From the NCBI GenBank assembly GCA_016928395.1, contig JAFGKV010000036.1, positions 51,034-115,033 on the forward strand: a stretch of DNA of 64,000 bases. Reading direction: 5' to 3'. The position numbers and the translations under genes are program-made. This DNA is from Candidatus Fermentibacterota bacterium. GTDB lineage: Bacteria; JAFGKV01. Positions within the stretch are counted from its first letter, which is position 1. Every line of letters begins with the position of its first letter. The notes under the pieces are model-generated. The model saw nothing but the letters and a program-made list of their open reading frames with translations, made no database searches and was not told the origin of the DNA. Below, piece after piece: positions 35,752 to 44,949 of this stretch.

Positions 35752-37116
35752 ATGCTGCTGCTTCTTCTGTCCGGCAGTATGCTCCTCGGCTGGTCTCTGG
35801 GCGCCAATCACGGCGGCAATCTCTTCGGTCCGGCCGTGGGCGCCCGGATGATCCGCTTCACCACCGCGGCGACAACTTGCAGCGTCCTAGTGGTGATGGG
35901 TGCCGTCCTGGGTGGTGCCGGCACTACGGCAACCTTGGGTTCGGTAGGCACAGTAACGGCAACCGGTGGCGCGTGTGTCGTAGCCCTGGCCGCTGCCGCT
36001 ACCATAACCCTCATGTCTAGATTTGGCCTGCCCATCTCGACGTCACAAGCCGTGGTCGGGGCCATCGTGGGATGGAATGCGTTCACCCATACTCCCACAG
36101 GCTTCACGTCGCTGAGCGCAATCATCGCGAGCTGGGTCATCGCGCCGTGCATTGCCGCGGCCGTTGCGGCAGCAGGATACGCTGCCGTGCGCGCCGCCTC
36201 GCAGCACTCCCGGCTCCATCTCCTCACCATCGACGCCATGACACGTGCGGGGTTGGTGGTGGTCAGTGCCTTTGGCGCCTATAGCCTCGGGGCCAACAAC
36301 ATCGCCAATGTGGTGGGAATGTTCGCGGGCGTTGTTCCCTTTCATCCCATTACCATAGCCGGCGTGCAGGTGTCGCCCTCCCATCAGTTGTTCTTCCTCG
36401 GCGGGTGTGCCATTGCCGTGGGGATTCTCACCTACTCCCATCGGGTGGTTCACACGGTGGGAAGCGACCTGCTCAAGCTGTCACCCGTGGCGGCCCTTGT
36501 CGTGCTTTTCGCACACGGACTCGTCCTCTTTGTGTTCTCATCCCAAGAGTTCAGCCGCGTCTTGCGCGGTCTCGGGCTGCCGGGGATTCCTCTGGTACCC
36601 ATATCCAGCTCCCAGGCGGTAACCGGGGCCGTCCTGGGGATCGGGCTGGTCAAGCGGGCGCGAGGACTGCGCCTCGGGGTCATGCGGGACATCGCGGCGG
36701 GCTGGGTCACTGCTCCGGTTCTTGCGGGTCTGGCTTGCTTTGTGGGGCTCTTCGTTGCCCAAAACGTGTTTGAGCTGGAGGTCAGCGTGCACTCTGGTCT
36801 CAATGGCGTCGGATCCTGTCGCCACCCTGCCCGAGACTTCGGGATACCGATCACTACGCCCGAATCGTATCGTCTTTTCTGCGCGGAGTCAGAGAGTCTC
36901 GGGGATCTGGCCCACTCGTCCCTCCCCCGCGGTGATACTGGCATCCATTCTGCGGTATGCGGTTCGTTTACTGCTCGCGCGGCACCCTGGGAAGCCGCAA
37001 TTCGTTCTCCGCAGAATTCGAAAGTAGTCCCGGGACTAAAGACTCGCGTGCGTCGCGTCCTCGCGGCGGCCACGGTGGCAGCCAAGACTGACGGGGCCGG
37101 GAGTCTGTTCGGGTGA
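35752..37116 (+). CDS. Pit-family inorganic anion (phosphate) transporter
   Basis: A 454-residue membrane protein. The two inverted Pit repeats are recognised by GANHGGNLFGPAVGAR (17-32) and GANNIANVVG (180-189), with STSQAVVGAIVGW and SSSQAVTGAVLGIG in the matching half-sites. About 10 helices span residues 1-345. In the usual GANDxAN motif the Asp is replaced by His20 in repeat 1 and Asn183 in repeat 2, so substrate or coupling ion may differ from PitA. Residues 346-454 are a hydrophilic, Ser/Arg-rich tail with no resemblance to the family. The tail ends in a 4-nt GTGA overlap with the sulfatase gene. Context with DUF47 favours phosphate. Confidence 0.85.
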   Translation: MLLLLLSGSMLLGWSLGANHGGNLFGPAVGARMIRFTTAATTCSVLVVMGAVLGGAGTTATLGSVGTVTATGGACVVALAAAATITLMSRFGLPISTSQAVVGAIVGWNAFTHTPTGFTSLSAIIASWVIAPCIAAAVAAAGYAAVRAASQHSRLHLLTIDAMTRAGLVVVSAFGAYSLGANNIANVVGMFAGVVPFHPITIAGVQVSPSHQLFFLGGCAIAVGILTYSHRVVHTVGSDLLKLSPVAALVVLFAHGLVLFVFSSQEFSRVLRGLGLPGIPLVPISSSQAVTGAVLGIGLVKRARGLRLGVMRDIAAGWVTAPVLAGLACFVGLFVAQNVFELEVSVHSGLNGVGSCRHPARDFGIPITTPESYRLFCAESESLGDLAHSSLPRGDTGIHSAVCGSFTARAAPWEAAIRSPQNSKVVPGLKTRVRRVLAAATVAAKTDGAGSLFG

Positions 37117-39371
37117 GGGCGTTTCTTTCTTCTCTTCTGCCCTTGTTCCTGGTTGGGTGCACGACCGTGAGTCCTCCGGGCATCCGCCCGGGTGATTCGG
37201 TCTTCGATATCCTCACATCCGGGGAGATCTCCGGCTTCCCTCGCACCAACCTGCCACCCGAGCTCGCCAGGATGGCCTCCGGGCCATTCACCTTGATCTC
37301 TCTTGAGCTGGCGCCTGACCAGTGGATGGAAGCGGGGCTCCCACCCGTTCGCCTGAGATCCGCGATAGCTGATAATGAGGTGCGGTACTGGAGTGCGCGC
37401 CCGTCCGTCCGCGGATGGGACAAGTCATCCCAAGTGCAGATATACCGGCAGGGTATACTCCACTCTCGATGGAGACCCGCCACTGAACCCTTTCCTGGAT
37501 GGGATGCGTGGTGGGATCCCTCGGCGGGCGGGCTTTTCGCCCTATCAAGATCGCAGCCTCAAGACGTGGCGGTGGCCTTCACGGTCCACCCGGGCCGCGA
37601 GCTCGCGGAGTATGAGCCGGTGCTCGCGGCCGAGGGAGCGCCCCTGTCGAGAGTGGGAAGCCTCGTGCGTACCGTCCAACTCGAACGAACCAGTCGCCGA
37701 GCGCTGTTCCTCCCTGCCCCGGGGTGTCTCACTCTTCCCCTGGGGAACCTCGCGAGCGACGAAGTGCGGGTGGTGGTGGGCATCGCGGATCATGCCTACG
37801 AATCCTCCGGCGGCGTGATGCGGCAGAGCACAGGTCGAAGCGACGGCGCGATCTTTGCCCTGGAGATGTCCACCGGGGGCCGTTGGAAGCGGATCTGGGA
37901 GCACACCGTTGGCCAGTCCGATTTGGGCACATGGCATGGTCCATACGCCGTGGACCTTGGCGGCTATTGCGGCAAGCGGGCAACCATGAGGCTCGTGACG
38001 GAGCCGGGGCCTTCAGACCAACCCTTCTTCGATTATGCCCTATGGGGGGAACTCCGGTTCGCGGGCCGGGCGAGACATGAACCCCAGCGCCCGCACATCA
38101 TAGTCATCGACCTGGATACCTTGCGACGAGACCGCGTGGGGTGCCATGGCGCCGCGCGCGGCTTGACCCCCAGGATCGACCGATGGGCCCGGCAGGCAAC
38201 CGTGTACGATGATTGCATCGCGGCCTCCAGCTGGACCTTGCCGTCCACTGTGTCCATGTTCACGGGCTTGGCGGTCCATCAGCATCGGGTTGACCGTTTT
38301 GGCGAAGTCATGACCGAACAGATGGCGCCCGTGCCACTCCAGCTCCAGAGGGCGGGCTACGAAACCATCGGCATCGCCGAAGGAGGCTATGTCTCGGCGG
38401 ATTTCGGATTCAGCCTCGGGTTCGACGTCTATGACTGCACCAGATTCAAGGATCCTCGCTGGTACGATGTCCTGGACATGCTTCGCCGGCGGAGAAGCGA
38501 ACGCCCAGTCTTTCTGTTCCTCCATACCTACATGGTTCACGCCCCCTATCCGTTCGACCCTCGGTTCGAAAGCCCCTCAAAACCCTACGCCAGCCGCCTG
38601 AGGGGCCAGGACATAGAGTATCCCACGGTCATCGAGCCCCACAGCCGGGGCATCATCACGCTCGTTGAGGAGGACAGGCAGTACATCGCCGACATGTACG
38701 ATGCCTTGGTCAACCGTGCAGACGAGCATGTCGGCGCGTTCATCGATTCCCTGGGGGAGGCCTTGCGTGGTCAGCCTTATGCGTTGATTCTGACCTCTGA
38801 TCATGGGGAGGAATTCCTGGAACACGGGCTCCTGGGGCATGCACAATCGCTGTTCCAGGAGTTGCTTGCCGTGCCGCTTATCGTGCGGTTCCCGGGCCAG
38901 ACCCACGGCATGGTGGAGAAACGACCCAGTTCCGGTTTGGATCTAGCTCCCACCATCCTGGACCTGGCGGGTCTTTCCTTTGATGGTCTGCCCGGATTCT
39001 CCCTGCGCTCCCTCCCGCACCCACCCAGGGAACGCATCGGATCCCAGTATCGTTCGGTGCATGCGCTGGTATTCGAGGGTCTGAAGCTCATCTCAGGACC
39101 AGTGGCCAGCCCAAGGGGCCCTTCAGCTCCCGTGCAGCTCTACGACTTGGTTCAGGATCCCGGAGAAAGGACCGACCTCTACCCCGCCGGGCATGACTCG
39201 ACCGCCATGTTGGAGGAGCGTCTGGTGGGGATACTTCGATCCAAAGGGCCCCGTGTTCAGCCAACGCGGCCGAGGCCCGGGTGGACGGGCGACTTGCCGC
39301 GCCTTGAGGCCCTCGGCTATGTCGGCCACGATTCGCCCAGGCCCGGGACAGTAGGGTCATCGGCTCCGTGA
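37113..39371 (+). CDS. Sulfatase/alkaline-phosphatase-superfamily lipoprotein
   Basis: A 752-residue lipoprotein (lipobox LVGC, Cys16). The first ~320 residues look like beta-sandwich material. The C-terminal ~420 residues are a sulfatase-fold hydrolase with metal sites IDLDTLRRDRVG and TSDHGEEF, plus the nucleophile region ASSWTLPST. There is no CxPxR formylglycine motif, so a Ser/Thr nucleophile is likely. This is the pattern of phosphotransferase or phosphodiesterase-like members and of the many bacterial membrane sulfatase-like proteins with SSWTxPS. Start: GTG overlapping the transporter stop. Its stop overlaps the next start (GTGA). It may remodel a surface phospho- or sulfo-glycan in the periplasm; the substrate is unknown. 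Confidence 0.85.
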   Translation: MRAFLSSLLPLFLVGCTTVSPPGIRPGDSVFDILTSGEISGFPRTNLPPELARMASGPFTLISLELAPDQWMEAGLPPVRLRSAIADNEVRYWSARPSVRGWDKSSQVQIYRQGILHSRWRPATEPFPGWDAWWDPSAGGLFALSRSQPQDVAVAFTVHPGRELAEYEPVLAAEGAPLSRVGSLVRTVQLERTSRRALFLPAPGCLTLPLGNLASDEVRVVVGIADHAYESSGGVMRQSTGRSDGAIFALEMSTGGRWKRIWEHTVGQSDLGTWHGPYAVDLGGYCGKRATMRLVTEPGPSDQPFFDYALWGELRFAGRARHEPQRPHIIVIDLDTLRRDRVGCHGAARGLTPRIDRWARQATVYDDCIAASSWTLPSTVSMFTGLAVHQHRVDRFGEVMTEQMAPVPLQLQRAGYETIGIAEGGYVSADFGFSLGFDVYDCTRFKDPRWYDVLDMLRRRRSERPVFLFLHTYMVHAPYPFDPRFESPSKPYASRLRGQDIEYPTVIEPHSRGIITLVEEDRQYIADMYDALVNRADEHVGAFIDSLGEALRGQPYALILTSDHGEEFLEHGLLGHAQSLFQELLAVPLIVRFPGQTHGMVEKRPSSGLDLAPTILDLAGLSFDGLPGFSLRSLPHPPRERIGSQYRSVHALVFEGLKLISGPVASPRGPSAPVQLYDLVQDPGERTDLYPAGHDSTAMLEERLVGILRSKGPRVQPTRPRPGWTGDLPRLEALGYVGHDSPRPGTVGSSAP

Positions 39372-40714
39372 CCGGTACCGCGGCCTTGGGTGCGCATCTG
39401 TCATCGCGATCTGGCACCCATCGACTCTGCCGGTCTCATTGCTCCCTTGCCGGGCCAGGCCTCGTGGTACGGGGCAGGGTTGGCAGAGTGGAAGGGACAA
39501 CGCTCATCATCGCCACGCAACAGGAGGTCGTGACGGTACAGGCCACTGCGGGAATCGACGTTCGCCCGGGCGACATTGTTGAACTCCTCGCCGACGAACG
39601 CAGCAGGGCCACCGACCTGCGCGTTCTGGTTCGGCCTGCCCTGCCGCCCGCGAACCACGACGCCTCCCCCGCGAGGCATCCCGATATCTCCGTAGTCTTG
39701 GCGGCCAGGAGCACCATGCACTCCCGCATCCGGGAGTTCTTTCATAGTCGCGGCTTCATTGAAGTCCCGACGCCGACTCTGGTCCCCTCGCCGGGCATGG
39801 AGTCGACCTTGACGGGCTTTTCCACCTCGTATGAGGATCACACCGGCTTCGTTCGCACCCTGTGGTTGCCAACCTCGCCGGAGTTCGCCCTGAAACGAGC
39901 ATTATGCGGCGGCATGGAGCGCATATTCGAGATCAGGCCCGTGTTCCGGAACCGGGGTGAGATGGGGCCCTTGCACCACCCCGAGTTCACCATGCTGGAG
40001 TGGTATCGCGCCTACGAAGACTATCATGCCATCATGCAGGATACGGAAGAACTGGTCTCGCGTATCGCCCGGAGCCTGTGCCCGCTGCGCGACACAACCT
40101 TCCGTGGCGTTTCCCTAAGGTGGGAACCGCCTTTCCCTCGCCTCAGCGTGGCGGAAGCCTTCATACGATACTCGGGGATAGACCTCTTGGCGGGCTTGGA
40201 GGATAAGGATGAGTTCAGCCGGTGCTGCGCTGGGCGGCTCTCCCATGTGTCCGCTGGCGATGACTTCTGTACCCTGTTCCATCGGATCATGGTTGAACTG
40301 ATCGAGCCACACCTCGGGCTTGAGGGCCCTTTGGTTCTCTATGATTACCCCCTGGAGCTGGCAGCTCTCTCGGTACCCAAAAGGAATGATCCCCGGCTCT
40401 GCGAGCGCTTTGAGCTCTACGTGGCGGGAGTGGAACTGGCCAATGCCTTCACCGAGGTCAATGATCCCCGTGAGATGGCGCTGCGCATCAGGCAGGCCAG
40501 AGCGGAACAAAAGAACCGCGGACTCGCCCCCACTCCCGTCGACGCGGCGCTCCTCCAGGCCATGCGCCGCGGCATGCCCCCCGCCGGGGGCATCGCCCTG
40601 GGGCTCGACCGCCTGCTGATGGTCATGCTGGGCGTGGAGCACATCTGTGGCATCGCGCCCTTCTCCCTCCACGACGAGCACTCGCTAAGTCAACGCACCG
40701 GTCGCCTGGCATGA
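39368..40714 (+). CDS. epmA: EpmA/GenX-like lysyl-tRNA synthetase paralogue
   Basis: A 448-residue class II synthetase-like enzyme. Residues 105-448 are the catalytic core: motif 1 around MHSRIREFFHSRGFIEVPTPTLV, motif 2 FRNRGEMGPLHHPEF (193-207), an ELANAFTEVNDP segment, and motif 3 GGIALGLDRLLMVMLG. The spacing matches EpmA (GenX/PoxA), which attaches beta-lysine to elongation factor P, more than full LysRS. Unlike E. coli EpmA (about 325 residues), there is an N-terminal ~100-residue extension with an OB-like strand pattern (about 30-90; VVRGRVGRVEGTTLIIAT). No efp or epmB gene lies in the window. Start: GTG in a GTGA overlap with the sulfatase stop. Confidence 0.8.
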   Translation: MTGTAALGAHLSSRSGTHRLCRSHCSLAGPGLVVRGRVGRVEGTTLIIATQQEVVTVQATAGIDVRPGDIVELLADERSRATDLRVLVRPALPPANHDASPARHPDISVVLAARSTMHSRIREFFHSRGFIEVPTPTLVPSPGMESTLTGFSTSYEDHTGFVRTLWLPTSPEFALKRALCGGMERIFEIRPVFRNRGEMGPLHHPEFTMLEWYRAYEDYHAIMQDTEELVSRIARSLCPLRDTTFRGVSLRWEPPFPRLSVAEAFIRYSGIDLLAGLEDKDEFSRCCAGRLSHVSAGDDFCTLFHRIMVELIEPHLGLEGPLVLYDYPLELAALSVPKRNDPRLCERFELYVAGVELANAFTEVNDPREMALRIRQARAEQKNRGLAPTPVDAALLQAMRRGMPPAGGIALGLDRLLMVMLGVEHICGIAPFSLHDEHSLSQRTGRLA

Positions 40715-40842
40715 TCCGGCCCGCCCGTTGACGGCCGGCCCTTTGATGGCCACTTTGTGGCGTCGTCCCGTAGTGTGCGGCGATGCCGGCTCCCTGTCTT
40801 TGGAGGGAATAGGCTAAGCCGAGATCACGCCATGGAGTAAGA

Positions 40843-41346
40843 GTGAACGCCGAGACGCAGAACAGCATAGAACAACCCACCGAGAATCTCTCGGGAGTCT
40901 GCGCACCCCCTTCGCCTCCGGCCGCCGGCACCCCCGCAGATCTGCCGGCGGACCCCCGATGGTGGATCCCATGGGTGGCTCTGGCGGCATTGGGCCTTGT
41001 CGCATTGGCCATCCCGGCAACCCACACCGACGTGGCCAAGGTGCGCCGTCAAATGGAGGCACAACGTTGCCGGGAGCAAATGCTGGCATTGGCTGAGGGG
41101 GAAGTTCAGCACTACCTGGACCACCAGTCCTTCACCACGGAACAAAGGGCCCTCACCCGGTATGTTCCCTTTGCCGAGCATGCCCAATGTCCTTCGTGCA
41201 GGACCAACTACCGCCTGGAGGTCTTCCAAAACCACGTGTGCGTTCGCTGCCCCTGTGAATCGGTTCGGCATGGCTGGGTGGAGCGCCCGGCTCCGGCCGG
41301 CACCGACTCGGGAGGCCCTGAGCGGCACTCGTCACCATCGCAATGA
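40843..41346 (+). CDS. Small membrane protein with zinc-ribbon-like Cys motif
   Basis: A 167-residue protein of unknown function. A Pro/Ala-rich N-terminus (about 1-40) precedes one transmembrane segment (about 46-62; WIPWVALAALGLVALAIPA). A helical stretch (VAKVRRQMEAQRCREQML) follows. A Cys-rich end has CPSC at about 110-113 and CVRCPC about 18 residues later, a likely four-Cys zinc-binding site. GTG start with GGAG 8 nt upstream. About 130 nt separate it from the EpmA-like gene on the same strand. The fold resembles small envelope proteins of uncultured FCB lineages, but no named family is claimed. Confidence 0.65.
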   Translation: MNAETQNSIEQPTENLSGVCAPPSPPAAGTPADLPADPRWWIPWVALAALGLVALAIPATHTDVAKVRRQMEAQRCREQMLALAEGEVQHYLDHQSFTTEQRALTRYVPFAEHAQCPSCRTNYRLEVFQNHVCVRCPCESVRHGWVERPAPAGTDSGGPERHSSPSQ

Positions 41347-42083
41347 GCCGGCACACGCGCCCAGAGATCCAGCACTGAGGTCACCAACCTCCTCTCCGAT
41401 TTCCACCCCGTTCCCTGGCCCACCGGCAGTGTGCGGCCAGTATCCGCGATTTCCTCGGGCAGGAGAGCCTTTGAGCCTCTCCGACTACTCAAGGCACCGT
41501 CCACGAATCGAGCGGGTCTCTGGAGACTCCGAAGGAGAACCTGATGGCCAGTGATGCGGTAGGAGGATGCAGAGGAACGCGGGAGTACGCCTCACCTGTC
41601 ACTTCACGCAGAACCACTCCAGCATTCCCGCCAGCGATGCCGGGCAGGTCCCACACGGTGTGGCGGAACGGAAGACCCAAGGTCATCACCCGGTGTAGCC
41701 GGGTGATCCAGAAACACGGCCTGGCGTGCCGGGACACGCCGGGCAATGACAGGGGCGCGGGTGCGAGGTACACCATGTGTCGCCAGGGCCGGCGCGGGGC
41801 CGAAACTCGAGTAAAAGAACATGCAGAGCTCGCACTCGTAGTCGTCGTACTCAACTCCCCGGCTCGTCAACTACGAGTGCGATTACGACAACGACAACGA
41901 GACCGACCCTGAGTGAGGAGTGAGCTGAGGGCTGACAGCCGATAGCCGATAGCCACCAGCGGGCCGTACTCTCAACCCCGAAGCATCTGAGTGCGCCCGC
42001 GTCCTCAGAGGCTCCACTGAACCCTGAGCCTTCGGACCCGTGGCCCGCGTTTCACCCACCCACGCCGTCCCGGCCGAAAACAC
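41347..42083. other. Intergenic region with degenerate repeats and an inverted repeat
   Basis: About 740 nt between two convergent ends (zinc-ribbon gene stop and groEL terminator) with no gene I can support. Short reading frames exist on both strands but have no ribosome site or recognisable domain. It holds a 12-bp inverted repeat (41830-41841 with 41871-41882, 29-nt spacer), GATTACGACAACGACAACGAG-type trinucleotide-like words, GAGTGAGGAG (41911-41920), GGGCTGACAGC (41929-41939) and a tandem AGCCGATAGCCGATAGCC (41937-41954). Several of these words match the region at 34.5-35.0 kb. Confidence 0.6.
41830..41882. repeat. 12-bp inverted repeat, 29-nt spacer
   Basis: Arms at 41830-41841 (TCGCACTCGTAG) and 41871-41882 (CTACGAGTGCGA) are perfect reverse complements. 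There is no T-run on either side, so this is probably not a simple terminator. It is part of the degenerate repeat patch to the right of the plus-strand block. Confidence 0.8.
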
Positions 42084-42118
42084 AGCGCCCAGGCTGCCTT
42101 TCGGCAACCTGGGCGCTG
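42083..42118 (-). terminator. groEL intrinsic terminator
   Basis: A strong hairpin lies about 20 nt after the groEL stop on the minus strand. The 16-nt arms are 42083-42098 and 42103-42118, with a single A-C mismatch and a 4-nt GAAA loop. TGTGTTTTC follows. This is a textbook rho-independent terminator for the groES-groEL transcript. Confidence 0.9.
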
Positions 42119-42138
42119 GCGGTCTCTTGGGAGACTAC

Positions 42139-43761
<1,623 letters not shown>

Positions 43762-43816
43762 CTATGTTCCTCCTTCTGTATACGTGCGATCCGAAAAAAC
43801 GCTTCCGCTGACGCGG

Positions 43817-44101
43817 CTAGATCACCGCGAGGATGTCACTTTCCCTCATGATGAGGTACTCGTCACCATCGATGGTAACCTCGGTTCCCGAGTACTTTCC
43901 GTACAGAACCTTGTCACCAACCTTGACCTCCATCGCCTGGCGGGCGCCCTTCTCATCGACCTTTCCAGGCCCCACGGCGATAACCTCTCCCTGCTGAGGC
44001 TTCTCCTTGGCGGTGTCGGGGATGATGATGCTCCCCTTCTTGACTTCTGCTGCCTCGAGGGGCTTCACGATTACACGGTCTGCCAACGGCTTGACGTTCA
44101 C
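43817..44101 (-). CDS. groES: Co-chaperonin GroES
   Basis: A 94-residue co-chaperonin of usual length that caps the GroEL ring. It has the family start [21 protein letters not shown], the mobile-loop region [24 protein letters not shown] and the end [13 protein letters not shown]. It starts at ATG after AGGAGG-type purines (GGAAAGGAGGCAGAGAAAGGTGAAC region). It is first in the groES-groEL operon and sits 114 nt downstream of a CIRCE operator on the minus strand. Confidence 0.98.
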   Translation of the reverse strand: MNVKPLADRVIVKPLEAAEVKKGSIIIPDTAKEKPQQGEVIAVGPGKVDEKGARQAMEVKVGDKVLYGKYSGTEVTIDGDEYLIMRESDILAVI

Positions 44102-44154
44102 CTTTCTCTGCCTCCTTTCCGTGACTGACCGAGAACAAACGAACTACGCCACGA

Positions 44155-44163
44155 GAGTGCTAA
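44155..44163 (-). promoter_or_regulatory. Extra CIRCE half-site
   Basis: GAGTGCTAA matches one CIRCE half perfectly. It lies 54 nt upstream of the groES start, between the full CIRCE and the gene. No partner half is present at the 9-nt spacing, so it may be a decayed second operator or a low-affinity HrcA contact. Confidence 0.45.
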
Positions 44164-44214
44164 TATTCTCTCGCGACGTCTCGCATTATGCGACAAACAG
44201 TTCAGTCGCCTTCG

Positions 44215-44241
44215 TTAGCACTCAGTATGTCTGATTGCTAA
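44215..44241 (-). promoter_or_regulatory. CIRCE operator (HrcA binding site)
   Basis: TTAGCACTC, 9 nt, then GATTGCTAA. This matches the CIRCE consensus TTAGCACTC-N9-GAGTGCTAA with one mismatch. It lies upstream of groES in the expected place, so heat-shock control by the HrcA repressor is likely. hrcA itself is not in the window. Confidence 0.92.
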
Positions 44242-44653
44242 CAAACACACCACAATATAGCATGGTTCCGGGATTCGCGCAATACCCTTCCATGGAGAGC
44301 CGGGGGCCTCCCGCGGAGAGGACAGCGTGGAGGTGCGAACGGCACATGCCTGGCACCGCTGATCACCACGGGCGACTCGTCGGAGATTCCCCGGCAGAGC
44401 ATCTGGAAACGAGGAGAAGACTGCAGGGCGTTCAGGTATAGACTGAGCCCGCTTCTCTCGAGGCACCCCGCCCCCGTCTCGATGCTCTTCGCGCTGCCTC
44501 CCACCGAACCCCGAAGCCTGCGAAGATGGTTCCCGCGCTATGGTCCTCCCAACCTTCCTCCTGTCATCCGCCTGCGCCTCCTGTCGATCGACAAAGAGCC
44601 CACGATACGTTACCTTGTCCTGTAGAGACTATACCCCAGCCGAAGAGGATCTC
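44242..44653. other. Intergenic region upstream of the small membrane protein gene
   Basis: About 410 nt between the divergent groES operator and the 90-residue membrane protein gene. I see no gene, tRNA or strong hairpin here. The promoters of both flanking genes must lie in it, but no confident -35/-10 pair could be assigned. Confidence 0.5.
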
Positions 44654-44926
44654 ATGTTGTGGGAAGAGTACGGTATCTACATTGTCGTCGGCATGGTCTT
44701 CGCATTGCTCATGATCGGCATGCTGATCGCTGAGGTGTTCATCGTCCGAGCCAACCGGAGACTCATCCGCGAGTCCACCCGAGAGATGGCCACCCTCCTT
44801 GCCCAGGCAGGCAAACCCGAAGACGGCCGCCGCCTGGCCAAGGCCATCGACGATGTGCTGGAGGAAGAACGCACACAGGTAATGAGCCGCCTGAAACGGC
44901 ATCGTCAACTTCGACACGAACGATAG
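44654..44926 (+). CDS. Small single-pass membrane protein
   Basis: A 90-residue protein with an N-terminal transmembrane segment (about 7-30; IYIVVGMVFALLMIGMLIAEVFIV) and a charged helical cytosolic tail. The tail contains NRRLIRESTREMATLLAQ and ends in basic residues (LKRHRQLRHER). The ATG follows GAGG with 5-nt spacing; upstream in-frame codons give a Cys/Ser-rich stretch unlike a protein N-terminus. The gene is convergent with the RNase E/G gene, with 23 nt between stops. The topology recalls small assembly or scaffold factors, but no family is recognised. Confidence 0.65.
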   Translation: MLWEEYGIYIVVGMVFALLMIGMLIAEVFIVRANRRLIRESTREMATLLAQAGKPEDGRRLAKAIDDVLEEERTQVMSRLKRHRQLRHER

Positions 44927-44949
44927 CGCGCGGAAGCGAAGTCGAAACG

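Noticed and set aside
36722-37027. An alternative plus frame within the Pit transporter tail, a possible small gene
   Set aside because: It has no ribosome site or recognisable motif. It was considered because the tail of the transporter is odd, but the GTGA overlap with the next gene favours the transporter frame.
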